Assembly: GCF_900103215.1 (NCBI RefSeq)
Contig: NZ_FNGV01000003.1
Coordinates: forward strand, 434,001-498,000
DNA from: Kriegella aquimaris
GTDB lineage: Bacteria; Bacteroidota; Bacteroidia; Flavobacteriales; Flavobacteriaceae
Length of the DNA stretch: 64,000 nucleotides
Reading direction: 5' to 3'
A model generated the notes under the pieces. That model did no database searches, was not told the DNA's origin, and saw only the letters and a program-made list of their open reading frames with translations. The translations under genes and the position numbers were made by a program. Positions within the stretch are counted from its first letter, which is position 1. The number at the start of each line of letters is the position of its first letter. This document shows, in pieces, positions 54,655-63,295 of the stretch.

Positions 54655-57033
54655 TTAATCCACATTAAAAACTTGCATGCTTTTGATTTGTGGTTCCATA
54701 CGATAGTTGATAACGTTCAACCGTACTACCGATACTATTCGGGGTTCCAACTGTACAATATGTTTCTGACCGATATTAGAACCACGGTATAGTTCACTCC
54801 ATTTTCCATTTACTTTTCCTTCTAATATAAACTCCCTTATACGCTCTCCTTTGGTAATATCCTCTTGTAAAATGACATGATTAATTTCGTGTTCTTTATT
54901 TAGGTTCAGGGTTATTCGTTTTCCTTTTCCCGAAGTTTCGGCAATAGGCCTCCCGAACCTTCTTTTGATTTCATGACCCCATTCTTTAAGCCTTTTCACA
55001 TCGGGTTCGGGCAAAAGTCCGTCCGGATTTGGAGTAAGGCCCATAATCAAGGTAGAATTTCTGCCGACCGATTTATAGTACATGTCCATTAAATTTTCCA
55101 ATGGAAAAATGTGCGCTTCGTCCCCAGGTTCCCAAAACCACTCGTGTCGTCCGTTATAACCTCGTAACGGGGCATCCGACATGGCGGGCATCCAATAATT
55201 GCCCTCTGGGTCACCAGTTTTCAAAAGCTGAAAGTTGTTCTTTGATATGGCTTCGCTTGCCGACTCTCCCGACCCTGTGGAATGATACGGAAAAGTAGCC
55301 CAAGATGGATACGTTATCGTACCTGATTCCGAGCCTCCCCAACGTGCTTCTGCCAGCTGTTTATTATGATAAAATAGGCAATTGGGTTGATACTGTTGAA
55401 CGATTGGCAAAACATCAGGGGCACCTCGGTGCGGACTATCTGCCCCGCCATCGAACCATATCTCAAAGAGTTCGCCATAGTTGGTACAGATTTCCTTGAC
55501 CATACCTTCCACCATTAGATTGTAATACTTTTGGCGTTCTTCACGAAATTCTCCCTCCCCATTTACCTTGAAATCGTGTACACCGAAAAAGGAATTCCAG
55601 CGAATACCCAAATAGATACCTGGTTTTACCCCGTATTTTCTACAAGATTCCACAAAATCATGAACGACATCGCCTTTCCCGTCTTGAAATTTGAGAGCCT
55701 TCATACTATACGGATTCACCTCCGATTGGTATAGAGCAAAACCGGTCTCATGGGTTGCGGTCAAAATGGCAAAAGTAAAACCGGCGTCTTTGGCCGCCTT
55801 TACCCATTGATCCGTATCCAATTTATCTGGATGGAATATCTGATAATCCTTAACTGGGGAAATTCTATTGTTTCCCTGACCATATTTCACCTTATCAAAA
55901 ACGTGAAGGTCATAATGAAATACAGCTCCCATTTCAGCTTCCTGCCATGCCAGTTGCCGTTTGTTCGGCAAGGGTAGTTTTTGCTGTTTGATGGGTCTCG
56001 TAACAAGGTAAGATCCATCCCCTTTTTTCACAGAAAAAGCAAGTACTTGGGGTTCATCGTTCTCGACATATACAAATGGTCGTTCCATTCTATCAGGAGT
56101 TATGGTGCCTCCATCAACTAAAGGTATTTTTTTGGGCGTCAAAACATATTCTGCGGCTTTTGACCAATGAATCCCATCAGGAGAACTAACCATTCCCAAA
56201 AAAGTATGGGCATGAAAAACACCATAGAAGTAATCGCGCTTCTTATCGTACCATAGCGACACGTCTTCTGTATCCAAATAATCGATAACCGGCTTTTCTT
56301 GAATGGTGAATGGCCCAGTTGGTGTTTCTGAAATAGCAACGGCCTGATTTCTAATAAAACGCGTCTCATTAGGCTTGTCTCCCTTGACAATTAGATAGTA
56401 CTTGCCATCTTTGCCACGATCAATTGCTGGGTTGACGGTCAAGGTAGCGATGGGTCCTGATGGTTCGATCAAGGGTTTATCCATACGTTTCCATGGCCCA
56501 TTTATGGAATTTGATATTGCAACTCCCGTACGTTGGTTAGGACGCAAAGTACCCCAATTGGGATGCTCATAACCTGTATGTGCCGTTGTAACCAATTCAT
56601 CTTCCGTATACTTTTTATCCCCTAAATTGGTGGAAATATAATAGAGATAGAATTTACCTTCAAAGTATTTTATTTTAGGATTATGCGCAGTTATGGCATC
56701 CCACTTTCCATCCCTTCTTCCTTTCAAGACAACTTCTTTAAACTTCCATGGACCTGAAGGTGTTTTAGAAACGGCATGCGCTATCTCGGAATGCGTGAGC
56801 CAACCTGTAAACTTGTAGTTCTTGTTCCATCGGGAATAAAAGAGATGATATTTTCCATCTTTTCCTTTAATGATGGATGGCCCCCAATTGTAATAACCGT
56901 CCGTTTCGAAAATATTATCGGACTCAACCGCTTGAAGTCTATCTTTAAAAAATAACACGTCAGGATGCTCTTGTGCCTGTACCACGCTTATCAAAAAAAT
57001 CAGGGATAGAAGGTTTAAAAAGGTTTTGTTCAT
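54655..57033 (-). CDS. Two-domain glycosidase: GH43/GH117-like beta-propeller fused to GH29 alpha-L-fucosidase
   Basis: The 792-residue exported protein has a signal peptide (1-20). Residues about 25-350 form a five-bladed propeller of the arabinanase/levansucrase superfamily (NWGPSIIKGKDGKYHLFYSRW, SEIAHAVSKTP, TAHNPKI, candidate acidic pair Glu256-Asp257 in DTEDVSLWY). Residues about 360-695 are a GH29 barrel (LAWQEAEMGAVFHYDLHVF, FAILTATHETGFALYQS, nucleophile candidate Asp528 in EIWFDGG, TLIMGLTPNPDG). Residues about 700-792 look like an F5/8-type C domain. The propeller resembles the next upstream gene. The two catalytic modules probably act on adjacent sugars. Confidence 0.85.
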   Translation of the reverse strand: MNKTFLNLLSLIFLISVVQAQEHPDVLFFKDRLQAVESDNIFETDGYYNWGPSIIKGKDGKYHLFYSRWNKNYKFTGWLTHSEIAHAVSKTPSGPWKFKEVVLKGRRDGKWDAITAHNPKIKYFEGKFYLYYISTNLGDKKYTEDELVTTAHTGYEHPNWGTLRPNQRTGVAISNSINGPWKRMDKPLIEPSGPIATLTVNPAIDRGKDGKYYLIVKGDKPNETRFIRNQAVAISETPTGPFTIQEKPVIDYLDTEDVSLWYDKKRDYFYGVFHAHTFLGMVSSPDGIHWSKAAEYVLTPKKIPLVDGGTITPDRMERPFVYVENDEPQVLAFSVKKGDGSYLVTRPIKQQKLPLPNKRQLAWQEAEMGAVFHYDLHVFDKVKYGQGNNRISPVKDYQIFHPDKLDTDQWVKAAKDAGFTFAILTATHETGFALYQSEVNPYSMKALKFQDGKGDVVHDFVESCRKYGVKPGIYLGIRWNSFFGVHDFKVNGEGEFREERQKYYNLMVEGMVKEICTNYGELFEIWFDGGADSPHRGAPDVLPIVQQYQPNCLFYHNKQLAEARWGGSESGTITYPSWATFPYHSTGSGESASEAISKNNFQLLKTGDPEGNYWMPAMSDAPLRGYNGRHEWFWEPGDEAHIFPLENLMDMYYKSVGRNSTLIMGLTPNPDGLLPEPDVKRLKEWGHEIKRRFGRPIAETSGKGKRITLNLNKEHEINHVILQEDITKGERIREFILEGKVNGKWSELYRGSNIGQKHIVQLEPRIVSVVRLNVINYRMEPQIKSMQVFNVD

Positions 57034-57096
57034 ATTGAGAATTTTCGATATCTATTGTTGAACGCAATTTCAGGATATCGTGCGGAATAAATATAT

Positions 57097-58146
57097 TTAA
57101 TCTTCGTTTTCTGGCAAATCAATTTTAAGAACATGGGAAACGGTTCTTTCCCCACCAAAAATATTCCAGCCGCTGGGTCCATAGAGGTAGGCCGGGTGTC
57201 CATCTATCATTAATACCTTCGGTCGTTCCAATTTTGGGTCTGGCCCATAAATTTTTGTTACTTTCCTTTCGTCAAAATCTTTGTAGTAAACCGGAAGTCT
57301 ATCGTATGCGATTGTAGCATCTTCCAATTTAAAGGTAAGTCCGTCTTTCGACTTCCATAGCGTGCCACCTCCAACGATTCCCGTATTCTGACCATGGTTA
57401 TCGGTCGTTAACAAATACACATGCTCTTTGTAATAAAAGACAGCGCCGTCTTCGAGCGTACCCTTGTTCGATGTTACCGGACTGTCTAAAATAGTGTAGG
57501 GTCCCTGAAGTTTATCGGCCGTAGCCAGACCATATTTCAAGTTATCGCCTGCCCTGGTCTTAAAATATAGGAAAAACTTCCCATCCTTGACCAAAAATGC
57601 AGGATTAGCCACGCCGTTCTTTGATCGATAATTCCATTTCGAAGCATCGTTAGCATCCAATATTTTTCCATTTCTCCCAACCTTTTTCCATGGTCCGTAA
57701 GGAGAATCGGCCAAAGCCATACCAATGCTCTGGTTCGACGGATGCGGTGGTTGATGGTAATCTGAATTTCCGATATACAAAAGAGCGTACTGATTCCCGA
57801 CTTTTTTAATTTCAGGGTTATGCGCTCCGTACTTATCCCATGTATCCGTACCCGTGCCTTTAATGGCAACGTCGGAAAAGACAAATGGGCCTTCCGGTGA
57901 GTCTGAAACATAATGTGCAATTTCCGAGGATTTCCGCCAAGCGGGATTTACATTCTTTTCGGGCCATCTGGCAACAAAAAGGTGAACCTTGCCTTGGTCA
58001 TCGATTACCGGGGAAGTACCCCAAATGGTATAATCGGGTTCCTCGACCGCAACTCCCACATATTTCAAATGGTCCGCAAAGTTTCTGTCTTGGGAAAAGA
58101 TTTTAAAGACAACCAGCAAAAAGAAAAATAAAGGCATTCGTCGCAT
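57097..58146 (-). CDS. Stand-alone GH43/GH117-like beta-propeller glycosidase
   Basis: The 349-residue protein has a signal peptide (FKIFSQ) and one five-bladed propeller with the same landmarks, in the same order, as the N-terminal half of the following fusion gene: GTSPVIDDQGKVHLFVARWP, SEIAHYVSDSPEGPFVFSDV, GAHNPEI, SIGMALADSPYGPWKKV, ANPAFLVKDGKFFLYFKTRAGD and TLEDGAVFYY. It is clearly a paralogue of that domain, 63 bases upstream. The fold fits GH43, GH117 and related families; which one, and the sugar cleaved, cannot be fixed by eye. Confidence 0.8.
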   Translation of the reverse strand: MRRMPLFFFLLVVFKIFSQDRNFADHLKYVGVAVEEPDYTIWGTSPVIDDQGKVHLFVARWPEKNVNPAWRKSSEIAHYVSDSPEGPFVFSDVAIKGTGTDTWDKYGAHNPEIKKVGNQYALLYIGNSDYHQPPHPSNQSIGMALADSPYGPWKKVGRNGKILDANDASKWNYRSKNGVANPAFLVKDGKFFLYFKTRAGDNLKYGLATADKLQGPYTILDSPVTSNKGTLEDGAVFYYKEHVYLLTTDNHGQNTGIVGGGTLWKSKDGLTFKLEDATIAYDRLPVYYKDFDERKVTKIYGPDPKLERPKVLMIDGHPAYLYGPSGWNIFGGERTVSHVLKIDLPENED

Positions 58147-58262
58147 GTACTGTGTCGTTTGTTCTTAATTAAAAAAAATTGATAGCTGGTTTACCTACCA
58201 CCAATTTTCCACCATATAAAATTAACTATTTACTGTTAACCACTTACGGCTTACTGTAAGAC

Positions 58263-59492
58263 TCACTCATTCAAACCATTCACATAAAAATATCGTATTC
58301 TACACGCATGCCTCGTACTTTTTGGGTTCTTTGAATTGGAGATTCGCAGTTCTAACCGATGCTTTTCCCCATCAAGTTCGCTTGCCAATGTATAATACCA
58401 GGGTAAATGCAAACTAGGGCTCCATTGCGTAAACAAATCGAGAAACTGCCAACTTCCTTTATCGATTCGGTATTCGACACTGCCCGCATCTTGCCCAGCA
58501 GCGACGGCAATACCCACGGCTTTGCCCTTAAATTTCAGTTTTAAGGTACTACCAGGTTTATCACTTTCCAACATGGGTACTTCGGTGTAATTTGTTCGCG
58601 TTCCCGTACCGTCTTTAGGACTCCAATTGGGCTCCAAATTCCATCCTTTTGAAAATTTCGCTGCAGAAACATCAACTAAATGGCCCTTATCATAACAGAA
58701 AGCATCCAATTTAGCTGGACTGGAATGGGGTTCTATTTTGTCGCTTGCGTTGAGATCGTTTGCAAAAGATTTGTTCAAAAACTGAATTATCGAACGGGCA
58801 TAAACCCCTTGTCCGAAAGGAGAGGGGTGGAGATCTACAAAATCGTCTTCCCATGTAAACTCCCCATGGTCTATTCTATCGGTAACTTCTTTGGCCAGAT
58901 TAATAGTAGGTATGTTGTAATGCTCCGCCACTAGATTATGGTTTGTAATTACATCAGGTTCTTTACCAGCCCTGTACGACGCCATTTTATCGGGATCGAC
59001 AAAATGCATTATAACAATATCCACTGCCGGATTCTGATAACGCACATGCCTAACAATGCCTTCCATGGCTCTCTGCTGTTCATCCGGGGTTCTGCCATTT
59101 GTAGCATCGTTTACCGCAGCCTCTTCAAAAAGCAAATCGATACTTCCCTTAGACAACACGTCGCGCTCTAAGCGAAAGGCGGCAGGCGTTGTTCCCATAG
59201 AACTGATGCCCGCAGCAATAAACTCAAATTTCGTTTTAGGAAATCGCTGGGTCAAATAGGCACAAACACTATCACGCCAACCGGGATTATAGGTTATGGA
59301 CCCACCTACGAAAGCAACCCTTCCTTCTTTCTGGTGTTCAAATTTCAATTGGCTATTGTTCAGATTTTCACGAAGAGTATGATATTCAGAAGAATTCAAA
59401 GGGGTACCATTTTGTACGCTTTGGGCTAACATTTGAAAACAACAAAAGCCAAAGGCAAAACCTGCAAAAAGAAACTTCATCATACTTTTCAA
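58263..59492 (-). CDS. SGNH/GDSL hydrolase with C-terminal beta domain, exported
   Basis: The 409-residue protein has a signal peptide (FQMLAQ) and an SGNH hydrolase domain. Nucleophile Ser65 lies in FVGGSITYNPGW, block II is AGISSMGTTP (Gly/Ser), block III is EEAAVNDATN (Asn128) and the acid/His pair Asp220, His222 lies in DLHPSPFG. A beta-rich C-terminal domain (about 290-400, LKLKFKGKAVGIAVAAGQDAG) follows. GGSIT instead of GDSL is usual in this branch. Likely a carbohydrate esterase in the same pathway as the SASA-like enzyme. Confidence 0.82.
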   Translation of the reverse strand: MKSMMKFLFAGFAFGFCCFQMLAQSVQNGTPLNSSEYHTLRENLNNSQLKFEHQKEGRVAFVGGSITYNPGWRDSVCAYLTQRFPKTKFEFIAAGISSMGTTPAAFRLERDVLSKGSIDLLFEEAAVNDATNGRTPDEQQRAMEGIVRHVRYQNPAVDIVIMHFVDPDKMASYRAGKEPDVITNHNLVAEHYNIPTINLAKEVTDRIDHGEFTWEDDFVDLHPSPFGQGVYARSIIQFLNKSFANDLNASDKIEPHSSPAKLDAFCYDKGHLVDVSAAKFSKGWNLEPNWSPKDGTGTRTNYTEVPMLESDKPGSTLKLKFKGKAVGIAVAAGQDAGSVEYRIDKGSWQFLDLFTQWSPSLHLPWYYTLASELDGEKHRLELRISNSKNPKSTRHACRIRYFYVNGLNE

Positions 59493-59569
59493 TCTTATTT
59501 AACCGACAAGATAATAACATCTCTTTTTACAACACTCCCCCCCAGACAAAATAATTCGGAATCTGCAAA

Positions 59570-59607
59570 ACCGACGGCCCAACAAGTTGGGCAGGTGATT
59601 CGTCGGT
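59570..59607. repeat. Bulged GC-rich hairpin between two block B genes
   Basis: Inner arms GCCCAAC (59577-59583) and GTTGGGC (59586-59592) are perfect, and outer arms ACCGACG (59570-59576) and CGTCGGT (59601-59607) are perfect, with an eight-base bulge AGGTGATT on one side. It stands out as GC-rich in an AT-rich gap of 210 bases. A run of seven C lies at 59537-59543. No T-run follows, so it is more likely an RNA processing or stability element than a terminator. Confidence 0.5.
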
Positions 59608-59702
59608 ATTCACTTGATGTGCATCAACCTTGCCTGGACTAACCTTGAATTCTTGAGCTTCACAGTAAAAAGCTCTAACGAACCCTAAGCAATAAGACCG
59701 CA

Positions 59703-61172
59703 CTACTTCGTTTGATAATCAACACCCAAGTCATTCGTTCGCACCTCCTTTAGTTTTGATTGTAACCGTTCTTGCATTTCCTTTAAAACCACACTGTATT
59801 TCGGGTTGTGGGCTAAATTGTTGTACTGTTTTGGGTCTAAATCCATATCGAAGAGTTCCATACCCGACCCAGCATCTTCATCGTATTGAATATACGCCCA
59901 TTTATCGGTACGCACCAAAAACGATTTCCCCCCTTGGGTTACCGAAAAGGCCATATCACGAACGGAATGTTTTGGATCGTCCAAAGTTGCTGCCAAACTT
60001 TTTCCTTGTATATGTTCCGAAGTTTTTAATCCCGATAATTCCGATAATGTTGGGTAAAGATCCAACAGTTCGGTAAAGGAATCGCATACCGCAGGTGATT
60101 TTCCCGGTACTTTAATAATAAATGGCACACGTACCGATTCTTCGTGCAGACTGACTTTCATCCAAAATCGATGTTCTCCGAGATGGAAACCATGGTCGGA
60201 AGTAAAGACCACGATTGTATTGTCTTCGAGCCCTTCGTCTTGTAAAGTTTTTAGAATTTTTCCCACTTGTGCATCCATATAGGCCACCGAAGCATAGTAG
60301 CCCGCAACTGCTTTTTTCTCCTGCTCTTCTGACATTTCGCCATTTACACTGGTCACATAATTGATGCCCCGTGCTGGAATATCGTCCCAATCATTTTCCA
60401 CTTTGGGAGGTAATACCATTTGTTGGTGCGGATACGGTTCAAAATATTTTTTGGGTGCAACAAAAGGTACATGCGGCCGTACCAATCCCACCGCTAAAAA
60501 AAACGGTTCATCCTTATGTTCACGAAGTAGTTCGGAAGCCTTTTTAGCCGTTTTGCCATCGGAATGCGCCAAATCATCGCCATCACCCTTTACGATAGTC
60601 ATAACATTTCCTCCCTTTCTGGGTTTGTCACCATACGGATTGTTCTGTACCAATTCGGCTTCCCCCAGTGCTTGCCATTCCGGCCCCTGACTGTTGAAAC
60701 GCTCCGTCCAAGAAGCTTCGTCATCGGTTCCGTTCGAGCCCTTTTCGATATCAATGGGCACGCCCATATGATAAATCTTGCTTACCCTGGCGGTGTAATA
60801 CCCATTATCTTTAAACAATTGCGCCAACGATTGTCGATTTGGGCCGACGTTATCCCGACCACTGACATAGCCATAGGTTTGGGTCGCATTTGGGTAATAG
60901 CCGAACATCAATGAGGCGCGCGATGGACCACAGACAGGGTATTGGGTATAGGCGCGCGTATAACGTGTACCTTGCGCCGCCAGCTTATCGATGTTTGGCG
61001 TGTAGATGGCCTGATTTTCATAAGACGAAATCGCTGTAGCCGTAAGATCATCAGAAATAATAAAAAGCACATTCGGCTTTTTTCCCAATTTTCCTTTCTT
61101 TTTAGAGTTTTGAGCACTTAAAACCAAGCTAAAAAATAGACAGGCTAATAATATGAAATTCTTGTTGGTCAT
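59703..61172 (-). CDS. Type I sulfatase, iduronate-2-sulfatase-like, exported
   Basis: The 489-residue enzyme has a signal peptide (LVLSAQ), metal site IISDDLTATAIS, maturation motif CGPSR (Cys81) in YPVCGPSRASLMFGYYP, then RVSKIYHMG, FLAVGLVRPHVPF and FTSDHGFHLGEHRFW. The CGPSR motif and DHGFHLGEH segment are those of the iduronate-2-sulfatase group. In algal glycan loci this group attacks 2-O-sulfate on various sugars, so uronic acid is not implied. It is the first gene of block B; the 252-base gap upstream would hold the promoter. Confidence 0.92.
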   Translation of the reverse strand: MTNKNFILLACLFFSLVLSAQNSKKKGKLGKKPNVLFIISDDLTATAISSYENQAIYTPNIDKLAAQGTRYTRAYTQYPVCGPSRASLMFGYYPNATQTYGYVSGRDNVGPNRQSLAQLFKDNGYYTARVSKIYHMGVPIDIEKGSNGTDDEASWTERFNSQGPEWQALGEAELVQNNPYGDKPRKGGNVMTIVKGDGDDLAHSDGKTAKKASELLREHKDEPFFLAVGLVRPHVPFVAPKKYFEPYPHQQMVLPPKVENDWDDIPARGINYVTSVNGEMSEEQEKKAVAGYYASVAYMDAQVGKILKTLQDEGLEDNTIVVFTSDHGFHLGEHRFWMKVSLHEESVRVPFIIKVPGKSPAVCDSFTELLDLYPTLSELSGLKTSEHIQGKSLAATLDDPKHSVRDMAFSVTQGGKSFLVRTDKWAYIQYDEDAGSGMELFDMDLDPKQYNNLAHNPKYSVVLKEMQERLQSKLKEVRTNDLGVDYQTK

Positions 61173-61390
61173 TTGAATAGACTTTATAATTTATTCCGAA
61201 ATCAGTTTCGTTCACGAACTTTCTAAAACAGAAAAAATCGGCCGTACAACGACACGAATGCCGTGCATCTTGCTTTTACAACAACCCTTGTTATAATCCA
61301 TAGGCCATCGGCCAAATGGTATTCCGGAACTAACATTGCAATTGTACAAAAAAAGAATGTTTTTTAGGCCATGCCTTTTACAGTTACCCT

Positions 61391-61398
61391 TATTTTTG
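61391..61398 (+). promoter_or_regulatory. -7 box for the antiporter gene
   Basis: TATTTTTG matches TAnnTTTG and lies 26 bases before the ATG at 61425. No convincing -33 TTG was found at 19-21 bases. The rest of the 252-base gap (61173-61424) shows no gene. Confidence 0.35.
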
Positions 61399-61424
61399 CA
61401 AAGATTCAATTTTAAAGAAAAGGC

Positions 61425-62906
61425 ATGAATTTAACGATCGAAAACATAATGCTGGTTGGTTCCTTGCTACTTTTTGTAAGTATCATCGTGGGCAAGACCT
61501 CTTATAAATTCGGTGTACCCACCTTATTGTTGTTTTTGGCCATTGGTATGTTGGCGGGCTCCGAAGGTATTGGCGGTATAAAATTCGACGACCCGAAAAT
61601 CGCACAGTTTATAGGTATCGTATCGCTTAACTTTATTCTTTTTTCTGGGGGACTCGATACCAACTGGAACACGGTAAAACCCATTCTTCGCGAAGGGTTG
61701 GCACTGTCGACTCTGGGTGTTTTATTCACCGCACTTTCCCTTGGTACTTTTGTATGGCTGATTACCGACTTTACCATTTATGAAAGCATGCTATTGGGTT
61801 CTATTGTTTCCTCGACCGATGCAGCGGCAGTTTTCTCGATCTTACGATCTAAAAGTTTGGCGCTTCGAACCAACCTAAGGCCCACTCTCGAGCTTGAAAG
61901 CGGAAGTAACGACCCCATGGCCTACGTTTTAACCCTCGCCTTTTTAACGCTGGTTATCAACCAAGATAAAGACCTCGCTTCGATTATTCCCTTGTTTTTA
62001 CAACAGATGATCTTTGGGGCTGTCGCCGGTTTTTTATTCGGTAAACTCAGCAAATTGATCATCAACCGCATTCGGCTCGATTTTGAAGGGCTATACCCTG
62101 TGCTGGTCATATCCCTTATGTTTATCACCTTTTCGGCCACTGATTTTATTGGGGGCAACGGTTTTTTGGCTATCTATATCTGTTCGGTGTATTTGGGTAA
62201 CCAAGACCTGATACACAAAAAGACCATTTTAAAGATGTATGATGGGCTAGCCTGGTTGATGCAGATCATCCTGTTTTTGACCTTGGGCCTGCTAGTTTTC
62301 CCGACGCGTGTATTTCCCGTATTCGGGGTGGGGTTGATCATTTCACTATTTCTGATTTTGGTCGCACGACCGTTAAGCGTGCTCTTGAGTTTGAGCTTTT
62401 TTAAGATGAAATTCAGACGGCGCCTTTATATTTCTTGGGTCGGATTGCGCGGGGCCGTACCGATTGTATTTGCCACCTACCCCCTATTGGCGGGTATCGA
62501 CAAGGCCGATATGATGTTTAACATCGTTTTCTTTATTTCGGTGACTTCGGTATTGATCCAGGGCACTACGCTTTCTATAGTGGCGAAATGGCTGAACGTA
62601 GCACTACCGCAGGAAGAAAAAAAACTGAACCCCACCGATATGCTGTTTTTGGATAGCCCAAAGACCGTAATGAAAGATATTCGTATCGGCCCAGACTGTT
62701 TTGCACTCAATAAGAAAATCGTGGAACTGGGTTTCCCGAAACATGCCATTATAGCTATGATACGCCGTAACGATGCCTATATTACCCCAAACGGCTCTAC
62801 TGTAATCGAAGATGGCGATACGCTGATGGTTTTTGCCGATAGACAGGAAGTCATCGACGAGGTGTATAAAACTCTAAAAATCGATCACGTCACCGAGCCA
62901 GTTTAA
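61425..62906 (+). CDS. K+/H+ antiporter-like CPA1 protein (NhaP2-like) with TrkA-C domain
   Basis: The 493-residue protein has about 12 TM helices from residue 6 to 390, with the CPA-family segments GSEGIGGIKFDD, GSIVSSTDAAAVFSIL near residue 125-140 and ESGSNDPMAYVLT near 158. Those acidic residues carry the ion. A cytosolic C-terminal TrkA-C domain (about 410-490, DIRIGPDCFALNKKIVELGFPKHAIIAMIRRNDAYITPNG) follows. NhaP2-type proteins exchange K+ for H+ and guard cell volume. Single gene, divergent from block B. Ion preference not readable. Confidence 0.88.
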   Translation: MNLTIENIMLVGSLLLFVSIIVGKTSYKFGVPTLLLFLAIGMLAGSEGIGGIKFDDPKIAQFIGIVSLNFILFSGGLDTNWNTVKPILREGLALSTLGVLFTALSLGTFVWLITDFTIYESMLLGSIVSSTDAAAVFSILRSKSLALRTNLRPTLELESGSNDPMAYVLTLAFLTLVINQDKDLASIIPLFLQQMIFGAVAGFLFGKLSKLIINRIRLDFEGLYPVLVISLMFITFSATDFIGGNGFLAIYICSVYLGNQDLIHKKTILKMYDGLAWLMQIILFLTLGLLVFPTRVFPVFGVGLIISLFLILVARPLSVLLSLSFFKMKFRRRLYISWVGLRGAVPIVFATYPLLAGIDKADMMFNIVFFISVTSVLIQGTTLSIVAKWLNVALPQEEKKLNPTDMLFLDSPKTVMKDIRIGPDCFALNKKIVELGFPKHAIIAMIRRNDAYITPNGSTVIEDGDTLMVFADRQEVIDEVYKTLKIDHVTEPV

Positions 62907-63295
62907 CCAACGCTATACCCGCTCTCTTTTTACTTTAATCATTTGGCACTGCCCCACATTAATAGTGGTGTGACATTGAAAAATTTAAAGAAGCTGAAAA
63001 ACCTAAATAAAACTATTGGAACAATTATATAAAAGAACTGTCTATCAACAATAGATTTTAATTATCTTTTCAGTGTATCAAATTTATAAATTTGATCTCC
63101 CGTGTAGATTTAAGTTAAAAACATATTTCTGAAAATTTCCAATAACGAAATAAAACACTACGGAAACAAAAACGTAGCCTAAAAGAAGTGGCTGTTATAT
63201 TACTAGTCAATGATCAAATAAAAAAGGTGGTCCGTTACCAGACCACCTTTTATTTCTTTATAACTGACAGTTCAACCGTTTTCACTAACCTGAAA
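62907..63295. other. 389-base gap with a perfect 20-base palindrome
   Basis: No gene is seen between the antiporter stop and the katG stop. The gap contains the perfect palindrome ATCAAATTTATAAATTTGAT (63077-63096), a smaller hairpin CTACG...CGTAG near 63158-63177, a CCACATTAATAGTGG-type stem near 62955-62969, and the katG terminator. The two converging genes leave no obvious promoter to regulate. Confidence 0.45.
63218..63250 (-). terminator. Terminator of katG
   Basis: A 10-bp stem (AAAGGTGGTC 63223-63232 with GACCACCTTT 63241-63250, loop of eight) is followed on the minus strand by further T residues (63221-63225 are A on the plus strand). It lies 46 bases after the katG stop. Confidence 0.82.
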
